From assembly GCA_945859605.1 (NCBI GenBank), contig OX243828.1:24871288-24935287 (forward strand): 64,000 bases of DNA, written 5' to 3'. The stretch comes from Lumbricus rubellus (taxonomy: Eukaryota; Annelida; Clitellata; Crassiclitellata; Lumbricidae). Shown piece by piece: positions 10,001 to 20,500 of the stretch; positions within the stretch are counted from its first letter, which is position 1, and every line of letters begins with the position of its first letter. The notes below the pieces were generated by a model that saw only the letters and a list, made by a program, of their open reading frames with translations, made no database searches and was not told the origin of the DNA. The translations under genes were made by a program, and so were the position numbers.

Positions 10001-12345
10001 AACGTAATGCAACGGAGTACAATACGTGGGGCGCGGTGGTGTAGTGGTGGCGTCGTTGCCTTGGAGCCGGAAGGTTCGAGGTTCAAATCCACCTCACCTC
10101 GTAAGGACCATGGGCAAGTCCTTCACTCACAATTGCTCAGCACTACGGCGTGAAACTCCGATTCAGTGTCCGCTCTGCATTCGGGAGCACCTCTAAGTAG
10201 AGAGAGAGCTTGAAGGGGCGCTATAACAAGTGCACATACAAACAAACGTGGGGTGTGGTGGTGTAGTGGTGGCGTCGATGCCTTGAAGCCGGAAGTTCGA
10301 ACCCACCTCGCCGCGTAAGGACCTTGGGCAAGTCCTTCACTCACAATTGCTCAGCACTTCGGTGTGAAACTCCGATGCAGTGTCCGCTCTGCATTCGGGA
10401 GTGCCTCTGAGTAGCGAGAGCTTGAAGGGGCGCTATAATAAGTGCACATACAAACATACAAACAATATATGACTTTGCATATATGCTCCAAGAAAATGGC
10501 AACATGGCTGATTGCATGTATGCATGAATGAACTCTTGTTTATAGCACACCTTCAATATTTCTATTCAGAGGCGCTTCCAACTACAGTGCGGACACTGAG
10601 CTTCACGCCGAAGCATACGAGCAATTGCGAGTGAAGGTCTTGCTCATGGTCCCTATGTGGCGGCGGCGGCTTGAGGTAGATTCGAACCCGCAACCTTCCG
10701 GCTCCAAGGTACCGAACATACCCCTACACCACCGCACCCCACGACTGTGGCCGTGAAAACATCATGAAGAGCAGCTGACGACATTAGGCAGGACATGCCG
10801 TTTGTTACCATCAGCCAGCCCTCACAGCTGAAGGCTTTGATTGCTTCAGAGAGATGATGTAAAAGGGTTGCGGTTCAAACAGACCTTCTTGCCATGGTCG
10901 GAGTTCATCAGGAGCTGTGGGGGGGAGGTAAGCCCCGAAGAAGACCCAGATTCAGTTTTTTACCATGTATACCACAGTATCTTTTCCGGGCTTAGCCCCC
11001 ACCCCCAAGAAGGCATTAGCCCCCCAAGATGGGGCACAGTGGTGTAGTGGTGGCATCATTGCCTTGAAGCCGGAAGGTTCGAGGTTTAAATCCACCTCAC
11101 TGCGTAAAGACCTTGGGCAAGTCTTTCACTCACAATTGCTCAGCGCTTCGGCATGAAACTCCGATGCAGTGTCTGCATTCAGGAGCGCCTCTGAGTAGAG
11201 AGAGCTTGAAGGGGCGCTATAACAAGTGCATATACTAGAGTGACCATTTTCTGGCCATCAAAAACCGGGACACTTTCTGAAAAACATTAATTGTAGGTCT
11301 ATAATTTCTTAACTACTGAGCCATAGGCCTAGCCCTACAGACGCAGACACATTTAGGCCTAATGTTGAGAGTAGACTTCGGTGTAGAAATCTAGAACCTG
11401 CTCTATTCGTCAGTGTACTTACTGCAGTACTCTGATAAATTATTGAGAACTCCCTCTCAATTGGAGCACATTGAGCAATCTACAGTATAATGGTCCAGAG
11501 GAAGATTTAAAGCTTCTGGGGCATAGAGAAGTGTCTGGCGGACGACCGACAAGGCGTTCAGCGCCGTGCATGGAAAGGGGATTGCCCCTCATCATCCCAA
11601 TTTTTGTTTGAATCTCCACATTACAATGACAACATTTTCAGTTGTCGAAATAAATTGCTGTATTTAAGTGCTTAATGAGTGGTCGAACTCCCATTATGAG
11701 CCTGGCGCAACCTGCCCAGGTCAATATAGATCTAGCGTCGCCATTGAAATTGTAGCTCCCCCGTTGCGAAAACTTTCTCGTACGGTTATAAGCTTACCTT
11801 GATAATTCTTGTAGCCTATTAATTAAACTCACTAACCTACTAAAGATGTAATATAATATTCCATATAAATTGACAACTTCTATTCGTAACGACTTTTCTG
11901 GGTTACAACTACACTTTGATAGCCTATGTGATTTACATAAAACCGACGTTTTCAATATCCAAGTTTCCGTCTTGTCAAAAACCGGGACAATTCTGCACTT
12001 TTGCTTAAGTCGTCGGGACACCGGGACGCACCATAAAAAACCGGGACATGTCCCGAAAAACCGGGACGTATGGTCACCCTAGCATATACATACAAACAAA
12101 CAAACAAAAAAACCAAACTCCGCACATGCTTCTTACCGCTCTGTTATGACTCCAAAGACCTCATCGTTGTTGGCCACGCGTCGTATCATCAGCGCCTGAC
12201 TGGACTGGAAGAGATGGAGAGGCAGAGTCTGTCCGGGAACAAGGACGACTCCCGTCAGACATAGCAACGGAAGCTTACAGATATCATCGTCATCATCCTT
12301 AGACACAGTCACCTTCACAACATCCTCCAAGACCTGACCTGTACA
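3811..12345 (-). CDS. CRBN: Cereblon, E3 ligase substrate receptor
   Basis: Substrate receptor of the DDB1-CUL4 ubiquitin ligase. Exons found (minus, 5' to 3'): 12137-~12338 or 12345 (Lon start, motif LVPGQTLPLHLF), 9831-9986 (Lon, IGTTVEIVSV), 8027-8092 (HWPSWVYKQYDS), 6565-6765 (helical link, TIQRLRCELGIL), 5149-5342 (CULT first half: CCKDC zinc pair, YVNPGGYIHE) and 3811-3995 (CULT second half). Splice phases agree between the last four, and between the first two. The first coding exon and the ~60-residue segment between 9831 and 8092 were not found. The three Trp of the thalidomide-binding cage are encoded; the His before the first one in human (H378) is Asn here. Odd: the last exon enters in phase as GFAWTV, then a 4-bp tandem duplication (ACGG twice on plus, 3977-3984) shifts frame. 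The second zinc pair QCRNC and HVGWKFTA then lie in another frame, and the literal frame stops at 3902-3904. It may be a loss-of-function allele, a pseudogene or an assembly error. Confidence 0.93.
4027..4094. repeat. (ATT)n microsatellite
   Basis: ATT repeats followed by their complement, directly at the 3' end of the minus-strand SINE-B copy. This is the usual tail repeat of that SINE. Confidence 0.9.
4095..4312 (-). mobile_element. tRNA-derived SINE-B, copy 1
   Basis: Minus strand: tRNA-like head with A-box-like TAGAGTAATGGTT and B-box GGTTCGAGCCCC, then a body with the CGCAGTGCGTCTTGCAGGCG segment, ending in an (ATT)n tail. A second full copy lies at 53522-53744 and a headless one at about 14826-14975. 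Confidence 0.8.
4330..4520 (-). mobile_element. LINE C-terminal/3'-end fragment
   Basis: Minus strand decays from a non-LTR reverse-transcriptase C-terminus (TWNGL-type motif) and ends in the GAGCGCTTCTGAGTAT...GGTGTGCTATA tail shared with other LINE copies here. Related decayed copies occur at 8245-8660 and 9285-9545. Confidence 0.6.
4735..4806 (+). repeat. Short dispersed repeat
   Basis: A ~70-bp segment around CTCCTCCTTTATCCAGGCTT is shared with 55165-55232 (plus) and, on minus, with about 40045-40095. I do not know the parent element. Confidence 0.5.
4958..5045 (+). repeat. LINE 3'-tail fragment with (GAAT)n
   Basis: GGGAGCGCTTCTGAGTAGA...AGAGGCGCTATACAAAT followed by GAATGAATGAAT. It is the hairpin-forming 3' tail common to LINE and SINE copies in the window, ended by a microsatellite. 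Confidence 0.7.
5430..6190. repeat. Degenerate ~60-bp minisatellite
   Basis: About a dozen diverged units of the type GGTTACTATGGCAATTTATAG + CTCTATGAAATCACAA + AGCAATTATTATAAAA. It lies in the cereblon intron between the exons at 6565 and 5342. No coding content. Confidence 0.85.
6405..6535. repeat. AT-rich (TTA)n/(AATT) low complexity
   Basis: Interrupted TTA/ATT and AATTAATT repeats in a cereblon intron, just 3' (minus sense) of the exon at 6565-6765. Confidence 0.8.
7404..7858. mobile_element. hAT-type MITE with perfect TSD
   Basis: 455 bp with TIRs CAGTGGCGGCGCTACG and GCTGGCGCCGACACTG, flanked by a perfect 8-bp duplication GCCACTTC (7396-7403 and 7859-7866). The inner side carries several GACCTGCC motifs in both directions. 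It sits in a cereblon intron and has no transposase frame. Confidence 0.88.
8245..8660 (-). mobile_element. LINE reverse-transcriptase C-terminal remnant
   Basis: Minus-strand frame carries SFRAKLKTVLFG, the typical last helix of CR1/Rex-like non-LTR reverse transcriptases, preceded by SPVVWNCL. It then ends in the GAGCGCCTCTGAGTAG 3' tail and a (GAATGAAT) microsatellite at 8245-8272. Decayed. Confidence 0.7.
8998..9200 (+). repeat. Dispersed repeat D, copy 1
   Basis: About 200 bp beginning TGCTGTTTTTAAGGAATTTT and ending TGTTAAAAAAGCCCTG, with repeated AACTGCACA motifs. Copies at 26172-26372 and 59420-59612. The imperfectly inverted ends suggest a non-autonomous DNA element. Confidence 0.65.
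9285..9545 (-). mobile_element. LINE C-terminal/3'-end remnant
   Basis: Same class as 4330-4520: on minus a broken RT C-terminus (LQPGMASLL-type segment) followed by the GAACACTTCTGAGTGG...AGAGGCGCTATATAAA tail. Confidence 0.65.
10027..10247 (+). mobile_element. tRNA-derived SINE-A, copy 1
   Basis: A-box-like TGGTGTAGTGGTGGC, B-box region GGTTCGAGGTTCAAATCC, conserved body CTTGGGCAAGTCCTTCACTC, then the 3' tail GGGAGCACCTCTAAGTAG...GGGGCGCTATAACAAGTGC and short ACATACAAAC repeats. This is the best full-length reference copy. Confidence 0.9.
10248..10465 (+). mobile_element. SINE-A, copy 2 (tandem to copy 1)
   Basis: Full structure, head to tail with copy 1. Its B-box is shortened to AAGTTCGAACCC. 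The tandem arrangement suggests insertion into the tail repeat of copy 1. Confidence 0.9.
10544..10742 (-). mobile_element. SINE-A, copy 3
   Basis: Full-length on minus: B-box GGTTGCGGGTTCGAATC, body CAAGACCTTCACTCGCAATTGC, tail AGCGCCTCTGAATAGA. Confidence 0.85.
11031..11233 (+). mobile_element. SINE-A, copy 4
   Basis: Full-length on plus, immediately upstream of the TIR element that starts at 11238. That element appears to have landed in or beside the SINE's tail. Confidence 0.88.
11238..12079. mobile_element. TA-flanked TIR element, family 2, copy 1
   Basis: 842 bp with ends GAGTGACCAT and ATGGTCACCC, flanked by TA on both sides. Internal CCGGGACA motifs near both ends recall the related element at 27857-28644. 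No transposase frame. TA duplication suggests a Tc1/mariner- or ISL2EU-like non-autonomous element. Confidence 0.75.
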
Positions 12346-12785
12346 CTGATTAATCATCAAACTTCATCATTTATGTCTAGAGCCAACGTGTTCATATGAC
12401 ACTAATAGGGGGTCCTAAATTTTATCTGCATCCATGTAATACTCAAATGGTGTTCACAGCGCTGACTTTGGTTCATAGGAGTCACAAGCTACCCTGCTAA
12501 CATGCTCATGTGATTGTAAGTCTCCAAGCATGCTCAGTGCTGTAAAAAAGTCACTTCAAGCAATCAGCACTGTATCAAATCAAGTCTGCAATAACCAAGC
12601 TGATGGGTAAGTTTCGGTGCCGGGTAGGAATCCAAAGGAGGAGAAGCTAAGGAGACAGCAAGGTGGAAATCGATGTTGATGGTGGTGGCGATGGTAGTCA
12701 TTGTGAGGTGACATCATGAGGCAGAATCAGGATAGCGGGGTCAGTAGAAAGAAACAATTACCTATTCTAAAGGACCCTCAGCATA

Positions 12786-13013
12786 GCTATAGTAAGCGGG
12801 TCCCTATGTTAATGAATGACTGCTCTAACCCTATTCCTAACCCTAACCGACCTTCACGATGCCTAACCTGACCTACTCTCACGATGCCTAACCGACCCTC
12901 ACGATGTCTAACCTGACCCTAACCGACCCACACGATGCCTAACCTGACCCGAAACGACCCTCACGATGCCTAACCTGGCCCTAACCAACACATAGGGACC
13001 CGCTTACTATAAC
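12786..13013. mobile_element. TIR element with telomere-like minisatellite core
   Basis: 228 bp, TIRs GCTATAGTAAGCGGGTCCC and its near complement, flanked by TA. The core is an array of CTAACC(TGACC)CTAACCGACCCTCACGATGC-type units, about 20 or 31 bp, rich in CCTAACC. A sister element at 54227-54399 has the same TIRs and core in opposite orientation. Confidence 0.85.
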
Positions 13014-13015
13014 TA

Positions 13016-13975
13016 AGCCGGACTCTCTGCACTGTTATTCACTAATAACAGCTAATTTACAGTCTAGAACTTTGGAGTACTTAATGTGTGTAGTCTTTTG
13101 TGAAAATGTGAGGCGAAGCTACACAGTGGCAAACAAATTTGAAAGATGAGGTGACAGGAGGGTAAACGTGTATTTTAGCGTCATAGGCTACGTTAATTTA
13201 CCCCTACGTGTATTACACCAGCGCCGCTATAATCTGCAGGTCTTTGACACTTACCAGAGGCTTGCAAAAATGGTTTACTTTGCTCTGCTGTTTACCCATT
13301 CACTCGGTCAAAGCAAAACAACTTCCATTATTGTGCAATTTTTAACGTGAAACATGCATTGTATTTGCACCGTTTTTAATGTTTTTGTTATCGTCCGGTT
13401 CTAAAAATACTTCCGACCATTGATATGTACTAATACATATGTACTAATACATATCAATGCTTCCGCCTTCACTTTCTTTCCGAACATAGGTAAAATAATT
13501 CCATAATTTATTTTCGATTTTGATCGCACACATTACGGATTTATTGTAGGCCTATGCTTGTTTAATTCTTTTGCGACGAGGGAAAATTTGAGCCTGCCTA
13601 CTTGGACAACCTCAATGAGCCAAGAGTGCCTCCAAGTATGAACCTTGAACGGTGCTATACAAATTCTAATCGACTGATTGATTGATTGAATGTAGTAATT
13701 TACTAGGCCTACTAGTAGGCCTATATAAAGTCATGGACTCCTATTAGATCCAATAGCTGTCAGCCTGTCACCCAAATGAAGTTGGTGTTTAACAATTTAT
13801 CGAGCCCCATTGGTTTCCCAATTGCTTGTAATACACACAGGTGGTTAAAGCAAATATTGTGCTACAATAACTTTCGATACAACACCGATGCTTGGAATAA
13901 CACTCTCCTTTGTCTGCCTTTTGGTGATCTCTCCCTCCTCTTATTTCTGTGTCCAGTATTTAATTACATCTTTTT
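13016..13975. other. Intergenic between CRBN and caspase-like gene
   Basis: Nothing coding recognised. It holds a small inverted repeat CATTGATATGTA...TACATATCAATG near 13418-13458 and a LINE-like tail near 13615-13690. The missing 5' exon of cereblon could lie here, but I could not find it. Confidence 0.4.
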
Positions 13976-14150
13976 ATTGTATTGTATTGGGTCATTTCTA
14001 AAGTGCTTCTCAGAAGTGCTCACAGTACAAGAGAAAAGGCAGGATTTGAAGTGAGAGGAAGATGAAAAACTACTATCAAAGAGTATGGTGGGATGTCCAT
14101 TCCACAGAGAGGAGTCTATGGCGGCAAAGGATCTGGATTTGATGGCTGCC
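13976..14150 (-). mobile_element. LINE C-terminal remnant
   Basis: Minus frame reads RSFAAIDSSLWN, the RSF..G..LWN motif of CR1-like LINE C-termini, then runs into a GAGCACTTCTGAGAAG tail. Confidence 0.6.
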
Positions 14151-14825
14151 AAGATCATTGATGTTGCCCTCCTCCTTGCCCCAGGTTTTGGACTGGCATC
14201 ATGAGCAATGGCGGAATTTCCTCCCCTACTTATGAATATCCAAAATAGATCAACATCTAGAACCCATAACAGAATGTGAGTTATGGTAACAAGCCGTGGA
14301 AAATTAGTCCGCTTCAATTTTAGTCTGGCAGAAGAAAATATCGACTACTTAAAATACGATGATAAAATTCCGTAAACACGAAAATTTATTCAGCACCAGA
14401 TTCATTTCTTGAAACATAAAGCATATGGACAGCACTGTGTTTGACCATTGTTAGCTTCTACTGATTCAAACTGCCACAAAATCCTACAAATAAAATCAAT
14501 GCAGACTTGCAGTAATACTATGTCATCAAAATCAACTGCTTAAGATATTAGTCACAGTCCTAACAGTACTGTTGTAAACGCAATCGTCATTAAAGAAATT
14601 TAACAATGACAGTGACAAACATACATGTAAAAATGATGACCTTTACTGTCCGTGATATAATGTCAAAACCATACAGCCAATCTCAAAGGCACATTGGATT
14701 TCTAAAATATCACAAATAATACAGCACAGCCACACAAAATAGTCCACTGAGGAAAATGATTCAAATCACCTCATTACTGTTTCCTTACAGAAGGTGTATG
14801 ATAAAGATATAATTAATAATAATAA

Positions 14826-14975
14826 TAGCATTTTTTCTTCAATGTAACGCCTGCAAACGCACTGCGCTTTACATGTAAAATTTATGCAGTAATCTTAATT
14901 AACATCAAACTTAACCACTAACAGAACATACAGTCTGCAATACACTTACAATTACATTTACTATTATGCATTTTC
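14826..14975 (-). mobile_element. SINE-B, 5'-truncated copy
   Basis: Matches the body of SINE-B (GCAGTGCGTTTGCAGGCG and ACTGCATAAATTTTACATG) without the tRNA-like head; its tail is again (ATT)n. Confidence 0.7.
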
Positions 14976-15374
14976 CTTACCTGGGTACCATCCCAAAAAT
15001 CAGTATTATTTATGCTCTTCTTATTCTTTACATTCTATATGTATCGACAGTTCATTAAGTTCTGCCAGAAACCTTTGAACTTGCAGCCTAAGCTGGATGG
15101 ATAATTGGATATGCTTCATCCATCACAGAAGAATTGAGCATACAGGGTACACCAAAGAATGCTTGACATTAATACCCTGTCAGAATGCCCATAAAATACT
15201 CTTTGGGGATCCTTATAGGATTCACCTGGGTCCCACTTAAGCGCTTAGTTATTTTGGCTGGGTTAAAGGTTCTACTACACTTTCTTCAGTTAAGACAAGA
15301 TTCAACAAATGACTTACAGTAGAGTTCAAAACCAAGATGCACAGAAGTTAAACTTTGTTTTGTATCACATTGTA

Positions 15375-15605
15375 TTTAAACAGTTATAAAGTGCCTCTAG
15401 CAGGATGAACCATTCAGAGGCGCTCCCAGTGTGCAAGACTCCACGAGAAGAAGCAGGTTTTGAGACGAGACAAGGCAGATCTTGACAGACAAAAGTGTAG
15501 AGCGAACAGAACGAGAAAACGCATTCCAAAGAGACCAATTGAGGCAAATGATCGAGACTGAGCCATAACAATTATTCTAAGAGCAAAGAACCAAGAGGTC
15601 AAGTT
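15375..15605 (-). mobile_element. LINE C-terminal remnant, second family
   Basis: Minus frame has MAQSRSFASIG. The copy is close to 62945-63240 (AQSRSIASIGPSLWN); both share the same tail GAGCGCCTCT. Broken by at least one frameshift. Confidence 0.65.
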
Positions 15606-16195
15606 TTATACACAGGAAATGGAGCTGGTCACCGAATTTAGGCGATTTTGCGTAACGGTGCAAGTGCATACGACGGGGGAAGAGGGGTCCTCGCCAAAAT
15701 GTGTACACGCAAAATAAATACCTAATCATGAGGTCCACATTAGCCTATTTATAATTCTGTATTATTCTTTAGTCGTCTGATGCATTTGATTATATTATAA
15801 TTAAATTCTGTTCAGATCTAAACAGTAAGCAATTTTTTGGCGTACATAATATATTATATAATAATATTTATATATTATTATCGATGACAGTTAACAAATT
15901 TTAGCAGGCAAATATAAAAAGTAGCCTATGGTAAAGTAAATGTTTTATAGATGACCTTAGCAAATTAACTTTTCTACGTGGGGTAGAGAAGCTTATTTGT
16001 ACATACGCATGGAGGTGGTTCACAAAATGTACAAGTAGCAACAGGGGAGTAGGGGTCCGAGGGGATAGAACATACACTCTTTTGTGTATGTAATATATGG
16101 ATGGGCCCCTAAATCTTTAATTGCACAAATTATTCCGGATATCCTATCCCTACTAAGAGGGTCACGAATTTTCGTTACCTACCCCCAGGAGCGGA

Positions 16196-16243
16196 TACAG
16201 AAATGGGGGCATGCCCGGATTGCCCCCCCTGGATCCGCCCCTG
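16196..16243. mobile_element. Very short CAGGGGCGGATCCAG-type hairpin element
   Basis: 48 bp; ends CAGGAGCGGATACAG and CTGGATCCGCCCCTG are inverted. Flanking octamers agree at 6 of 8 positions. It looks like a strongly deleted hAT end pair. Confidence 0.55.
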
Positions 16244-16422
16244 CATACCCAACCATGAGCCGCACATTCGTCTCTTAACTAAAGACACCAGTATTACAAA
16301 AGGGTTCAAGCGGTGACTGATAGTACATCATTCAAAAGAAGGAGGGAAGCTCACAATCATTAAAATTTCACACATGTCAAAGGAACCATCAGCACAGTGC
16401 ATATGTGGCGCCATCTACTCTC

Positions 16423-17461
16423 TCAACTCGTGACACTCGTGAAATAAAGACCTCTCGCCAAACTGCTGTTCAGTGTCACCGAATATCCAGGGTTTTTCAG
16501 GATAATTTTAACCTGTAAAAGAAATCATACCAAAATGCTTGTCAAATGAAATGGCTCATTTCAATCCTGATTAGGCAGCATCTTTTACTACTACCACCTG
16601 CTAGATATGGTGACCAGACAAAATGATAGCGAACAAAATGGTACGGACAAAACGGTATGGATGAAATGGAAGATGGATTAGGGTATTTTTATATATGAAA
16701 TAGAAGCTGATTAATGAAAAGACGCAAGTGAAATGGAAGCTGGATGAGGGCTCTTAACGGGTATTTTTATAAATGAAATGGAAGCTGGATTGATGAAAAT
16801 GGCGCTTTAGAAATAGAAGCTGGATTAGGGTTTTTTGAAAGCTGAAATAGAAGCGGATTAATGAAAGATGCATTACAAATGTAGGCTGCTTTAATGTATA
16901 TATTGGCTTAAATAGAAGCCGGATGCATCATGAAAAACATTAATTTTTTTCTGCAATCTGTCATCACCTAATTTGATTTAGTCTCTTTCTTTCCAGCTAT
17001 CTTGATTAATTTTTCTTGGGAATTTTTTTACTTGGGTGACCCTTCCCAGCGGGATGTCCATCCCTTTTGGGCCCCCCTTTGTAGCCAATGCATGCATGTT
17101 TTGTACTTTTATTGTTTTCTTGTTTTCTGGTTGCAATAAATCGAATTGTATTGTATTGTAATGAAAGACATCAATCCAGCCTCCTTTTCTCAAGCTTTTT
17201 TCTTCACTAGAGCTCCATTTCAGCCACAAAAAAGCCATCCACCTCTATTTTTTCAGCAATAAGATACTCTCATCCAGCTTCCATTTTATCCATACCGTTT
17301 TGTCCATACCATTTTGTCCGCTACCATTTTGTCCTAGAACCCTAGATAATTATATCAGCCACACCTCAGCAACTCAAAGAGGTTTTCAAAAGCTTCTATG
17401 TAAATGCTCAATAGTTTAACAATTGTTCAATGTTCATACATATAATATATAAATATAAAAT

Positions 17462-17534
<73 letters not shown>

Positions 17535-20500
17535 CATAAGGTTACATGTACATTGTACAAGTATAACACCAAATAATATTTTATATTTAATACTGGCATA
17601 ATAAGCTAATTTCAAATTGTAACCAAGTTCTTTCTTACTCAAATCTTGCTACATGTTCCATAACTCCTGCAGCCTGTTCCTTGAAAGGTGCACGATGAAG
17701 AAATAATTACAAAATTCAATCTATCTTAATTAGACTGATAAATCAACCTGATACAATCATTTTCAAGCATTTTGTTGAGTATTATGCAGCCAAAACTCAA
17801 CTTACGCGGTCTAGAATTTCAGTCAGGTCGTAATTCTTTGAATGCTTAGTTATCAGAAAGATCAGTGAAGAAACAAGCCAATGAATCTGAAGATCACCTG
17901 AACAGACAGGAGCACACAAGAAATTTCTCTTAAATAGAGACACAACCAAATAGCACCTTTCCAGAGGAATACAGGCCACTGCCTTGCAGTATGCAACGGC
18001 TGGGTTAGAGTCTGCATATTTACGGATATTACAAAATCTTAATGTTCGCTAATATTTGCGAATATATTAAAACCTCAAGTCACGAATACTCAATCTATGG
18101 GTCAGACTGACATGTTTTGTATGTTAATTAAGTCAACAATAATAAAATATGTGCAAAGAAAAAACTTGTTTCTAGCGAGTTAGACACTCAAAGCAGCATT
18201 CCTTGGCAACCGTGCCCCCCCCCCAAGTTGTGTGTGTGTGTGTGTGCTCTAACCAATAAGCTACTATGTTTTAACCTAGCAAATCTAGATAAAACTTTTT
18301 AGCCTAATAAACATAGATTAATTAATATTAATTCAAGCAAAATATTTATTTATGTTGCATATACACCGTGTCTCAATAAAAACTGTGCAGAATTGTTTTT
18401 GTCAGAACTTCGTCAAATTTCAACCAATATTAATATTAGTTTTTTTGAGACACGGTGTATAAACTGAACTTATATATAAAACCTTTGTAAAATTAGTTGT
18501 ATGTAACATGCTGCGTTCTGTCAGCCTGAAGTTTTGATTAAACGAAAATTGATTGATTGATTGACTGATTGATGTTCCAACTGTTCCATTTAGACATACA
18601 TACACACATACATACATATCCATATGTATGTGCACTTGTTACAGCACCCCTTCAAGATTTCTACTCAGAAACGCTCCCGACTACAGCGCAGACACTGAAT
18701 CGAAGTTACACGCTGAATCGCTGAGCAATTGCGAGTGAAGGACTTGCCCAAGATCCCTACGAGGTGGCTTGATGGACGAGGATTCGAACCTGCAACCCTC
18801 TGACTGCAAAGCAACGACCATACCCAGTACACCACCACGCCCCACAATAATATAATAAAAATATAGTACAATAAGGAAGACAGAGTAAATGTAAAATCGA
18901 AACCTGATGCAGCAACTTTCAGAATGGCCAGATTGTCATCTGTAGCCTTTAAGCTGAGAGCACTGAACTCCAGGGACGGAACACCAGAGGCTGACTCAGC
19001 AACACTGTCCATATGGTCCAGTGGATCTGGAAAATCAAATGCATTTCAAATTTCATTATCACAAGAAGCGACACCATCCTTACAAAGCGACCTTTTGTTG
19101 TTGTTGTCATCATTCACCAGCCATATCTATAGACAATTTCCTATTTGGGAGGCCAAAGTAGAGCCCAGCTGACCCTGCTGGCCCTTTTCGATGTCAGCGC
19201 TGCGTTTGACACTGTAGACCAGCGGTTCTCAACGTTTTTAGACTCACGGACCCCTTTTTAATTTTGGGCCACGGTCACGGACCCCCAATAAAATTGTGCG
19301 CCTTTGGCGCATTATCGCAACTGTGCGACTCTATTATCCTATATATTAATATAGAGACTGAAACAAACCCACCCATCTAAAACAGATGAATTTTTCATTA
19401 ATCAGCGTGTTACTAGTTTCATGTCGCCATTGAAAAGAGGAAATATCTAAAAATTGACCAACAATTTATCTGTTTGACTGTTTTTACGTTTTTAACTAAG
19501 AAATATATAATTTTCAGGACTTGCTCGCGGACCCCCAAGCACGTCGCCGCGGACCCCCAGGGGTCCGCGGACCTCCGGTTGAGAACCGCTGCTGTAGACC
19601 ACGAGATTTTGTTAGAGCGGCTGAGTGCTTCTTTTGGTTCGTCTGGTGCATTTTACAAATGGCATCTTCTTCTCCAATGGGATGCGATGTCGACATCACC
19701 CATCGATCAGCGTCTTCCACATTATAATCGAAGTCATTAAGTCATTAAATTAGATAATAGTACGCAAAACATAATGTCAAGACACAAATCAAAATGTGTT
19801 ATGCAAACATTCAGATATAATTATATCCAAATTGTGTGCTTTATAAATGTTCAGATACATAATTAATTACGTGCTTATATTTATTACCGCAAATCATTTT
19901 GAACACAGAACACAGGGCAATAATGAGGGGATGAATAAAATACTTTGAACTGTTATATAATTAATAAGCAACGCATTAAAATGTAAACAAGACCTGGATC
20001 GACCAAATGAAATATGACAACTTTCGGTTTTCCTTTCAAGGCTTCTGAATTCCTAACGATGTCCACGATCTCAAAAGTGGACACATATTCGCCGTTGTCC
20101 GTTACGATGAGATCACCAGAGCCAGGTGCAAACACGAACAGGAAGAAAGTGTTTGTGTCTGTCTCGGTCTCCTTACGAAGACGATTACGAAAGTCCTGCA
20201 GAAATTAAAAAACACTGCCAAAATTAATCCTACAATACCGGCACTGAGAGTGCAGAACGTGTCTAAGAATAACTGGTAATTAGCTGTTCGAACGAGATTA
20301 ACGAGAACAAAACATGGCAAAGCGCAGTTCTCTCTTGCGGGACCTAGTTTTCATAATGAACCCTCCCTCCAACTCCCTCCCCTCTCTCTCTCTCCTCCTC
20401 CCCCCTCTCTCTCCCTCCCTATCTCTCTCTCTCTCTCTCTCTCATCTGATGCTTATTCCAAATGCTTTGAAGAGATGCATACCTTGTGGTCATGTTATAC

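Noticed and set aside
10027..10110. tRNA gene
   Set aside because: A- and B-box-like motifs belong to a repeated SINE head; no complete cloverleaf with acceptor stem, and the same sequence recurs many times.
12820..13010. True telomere or chromosome end
   Set aside because: Units are degenerate, mixed with a non-telomeric spacer and bounded by inverted repeats; normal genes lie on both sides.
17408..17642. Tyr-Ile repeat frames
   Set aside because: (TA)n microsatellite.
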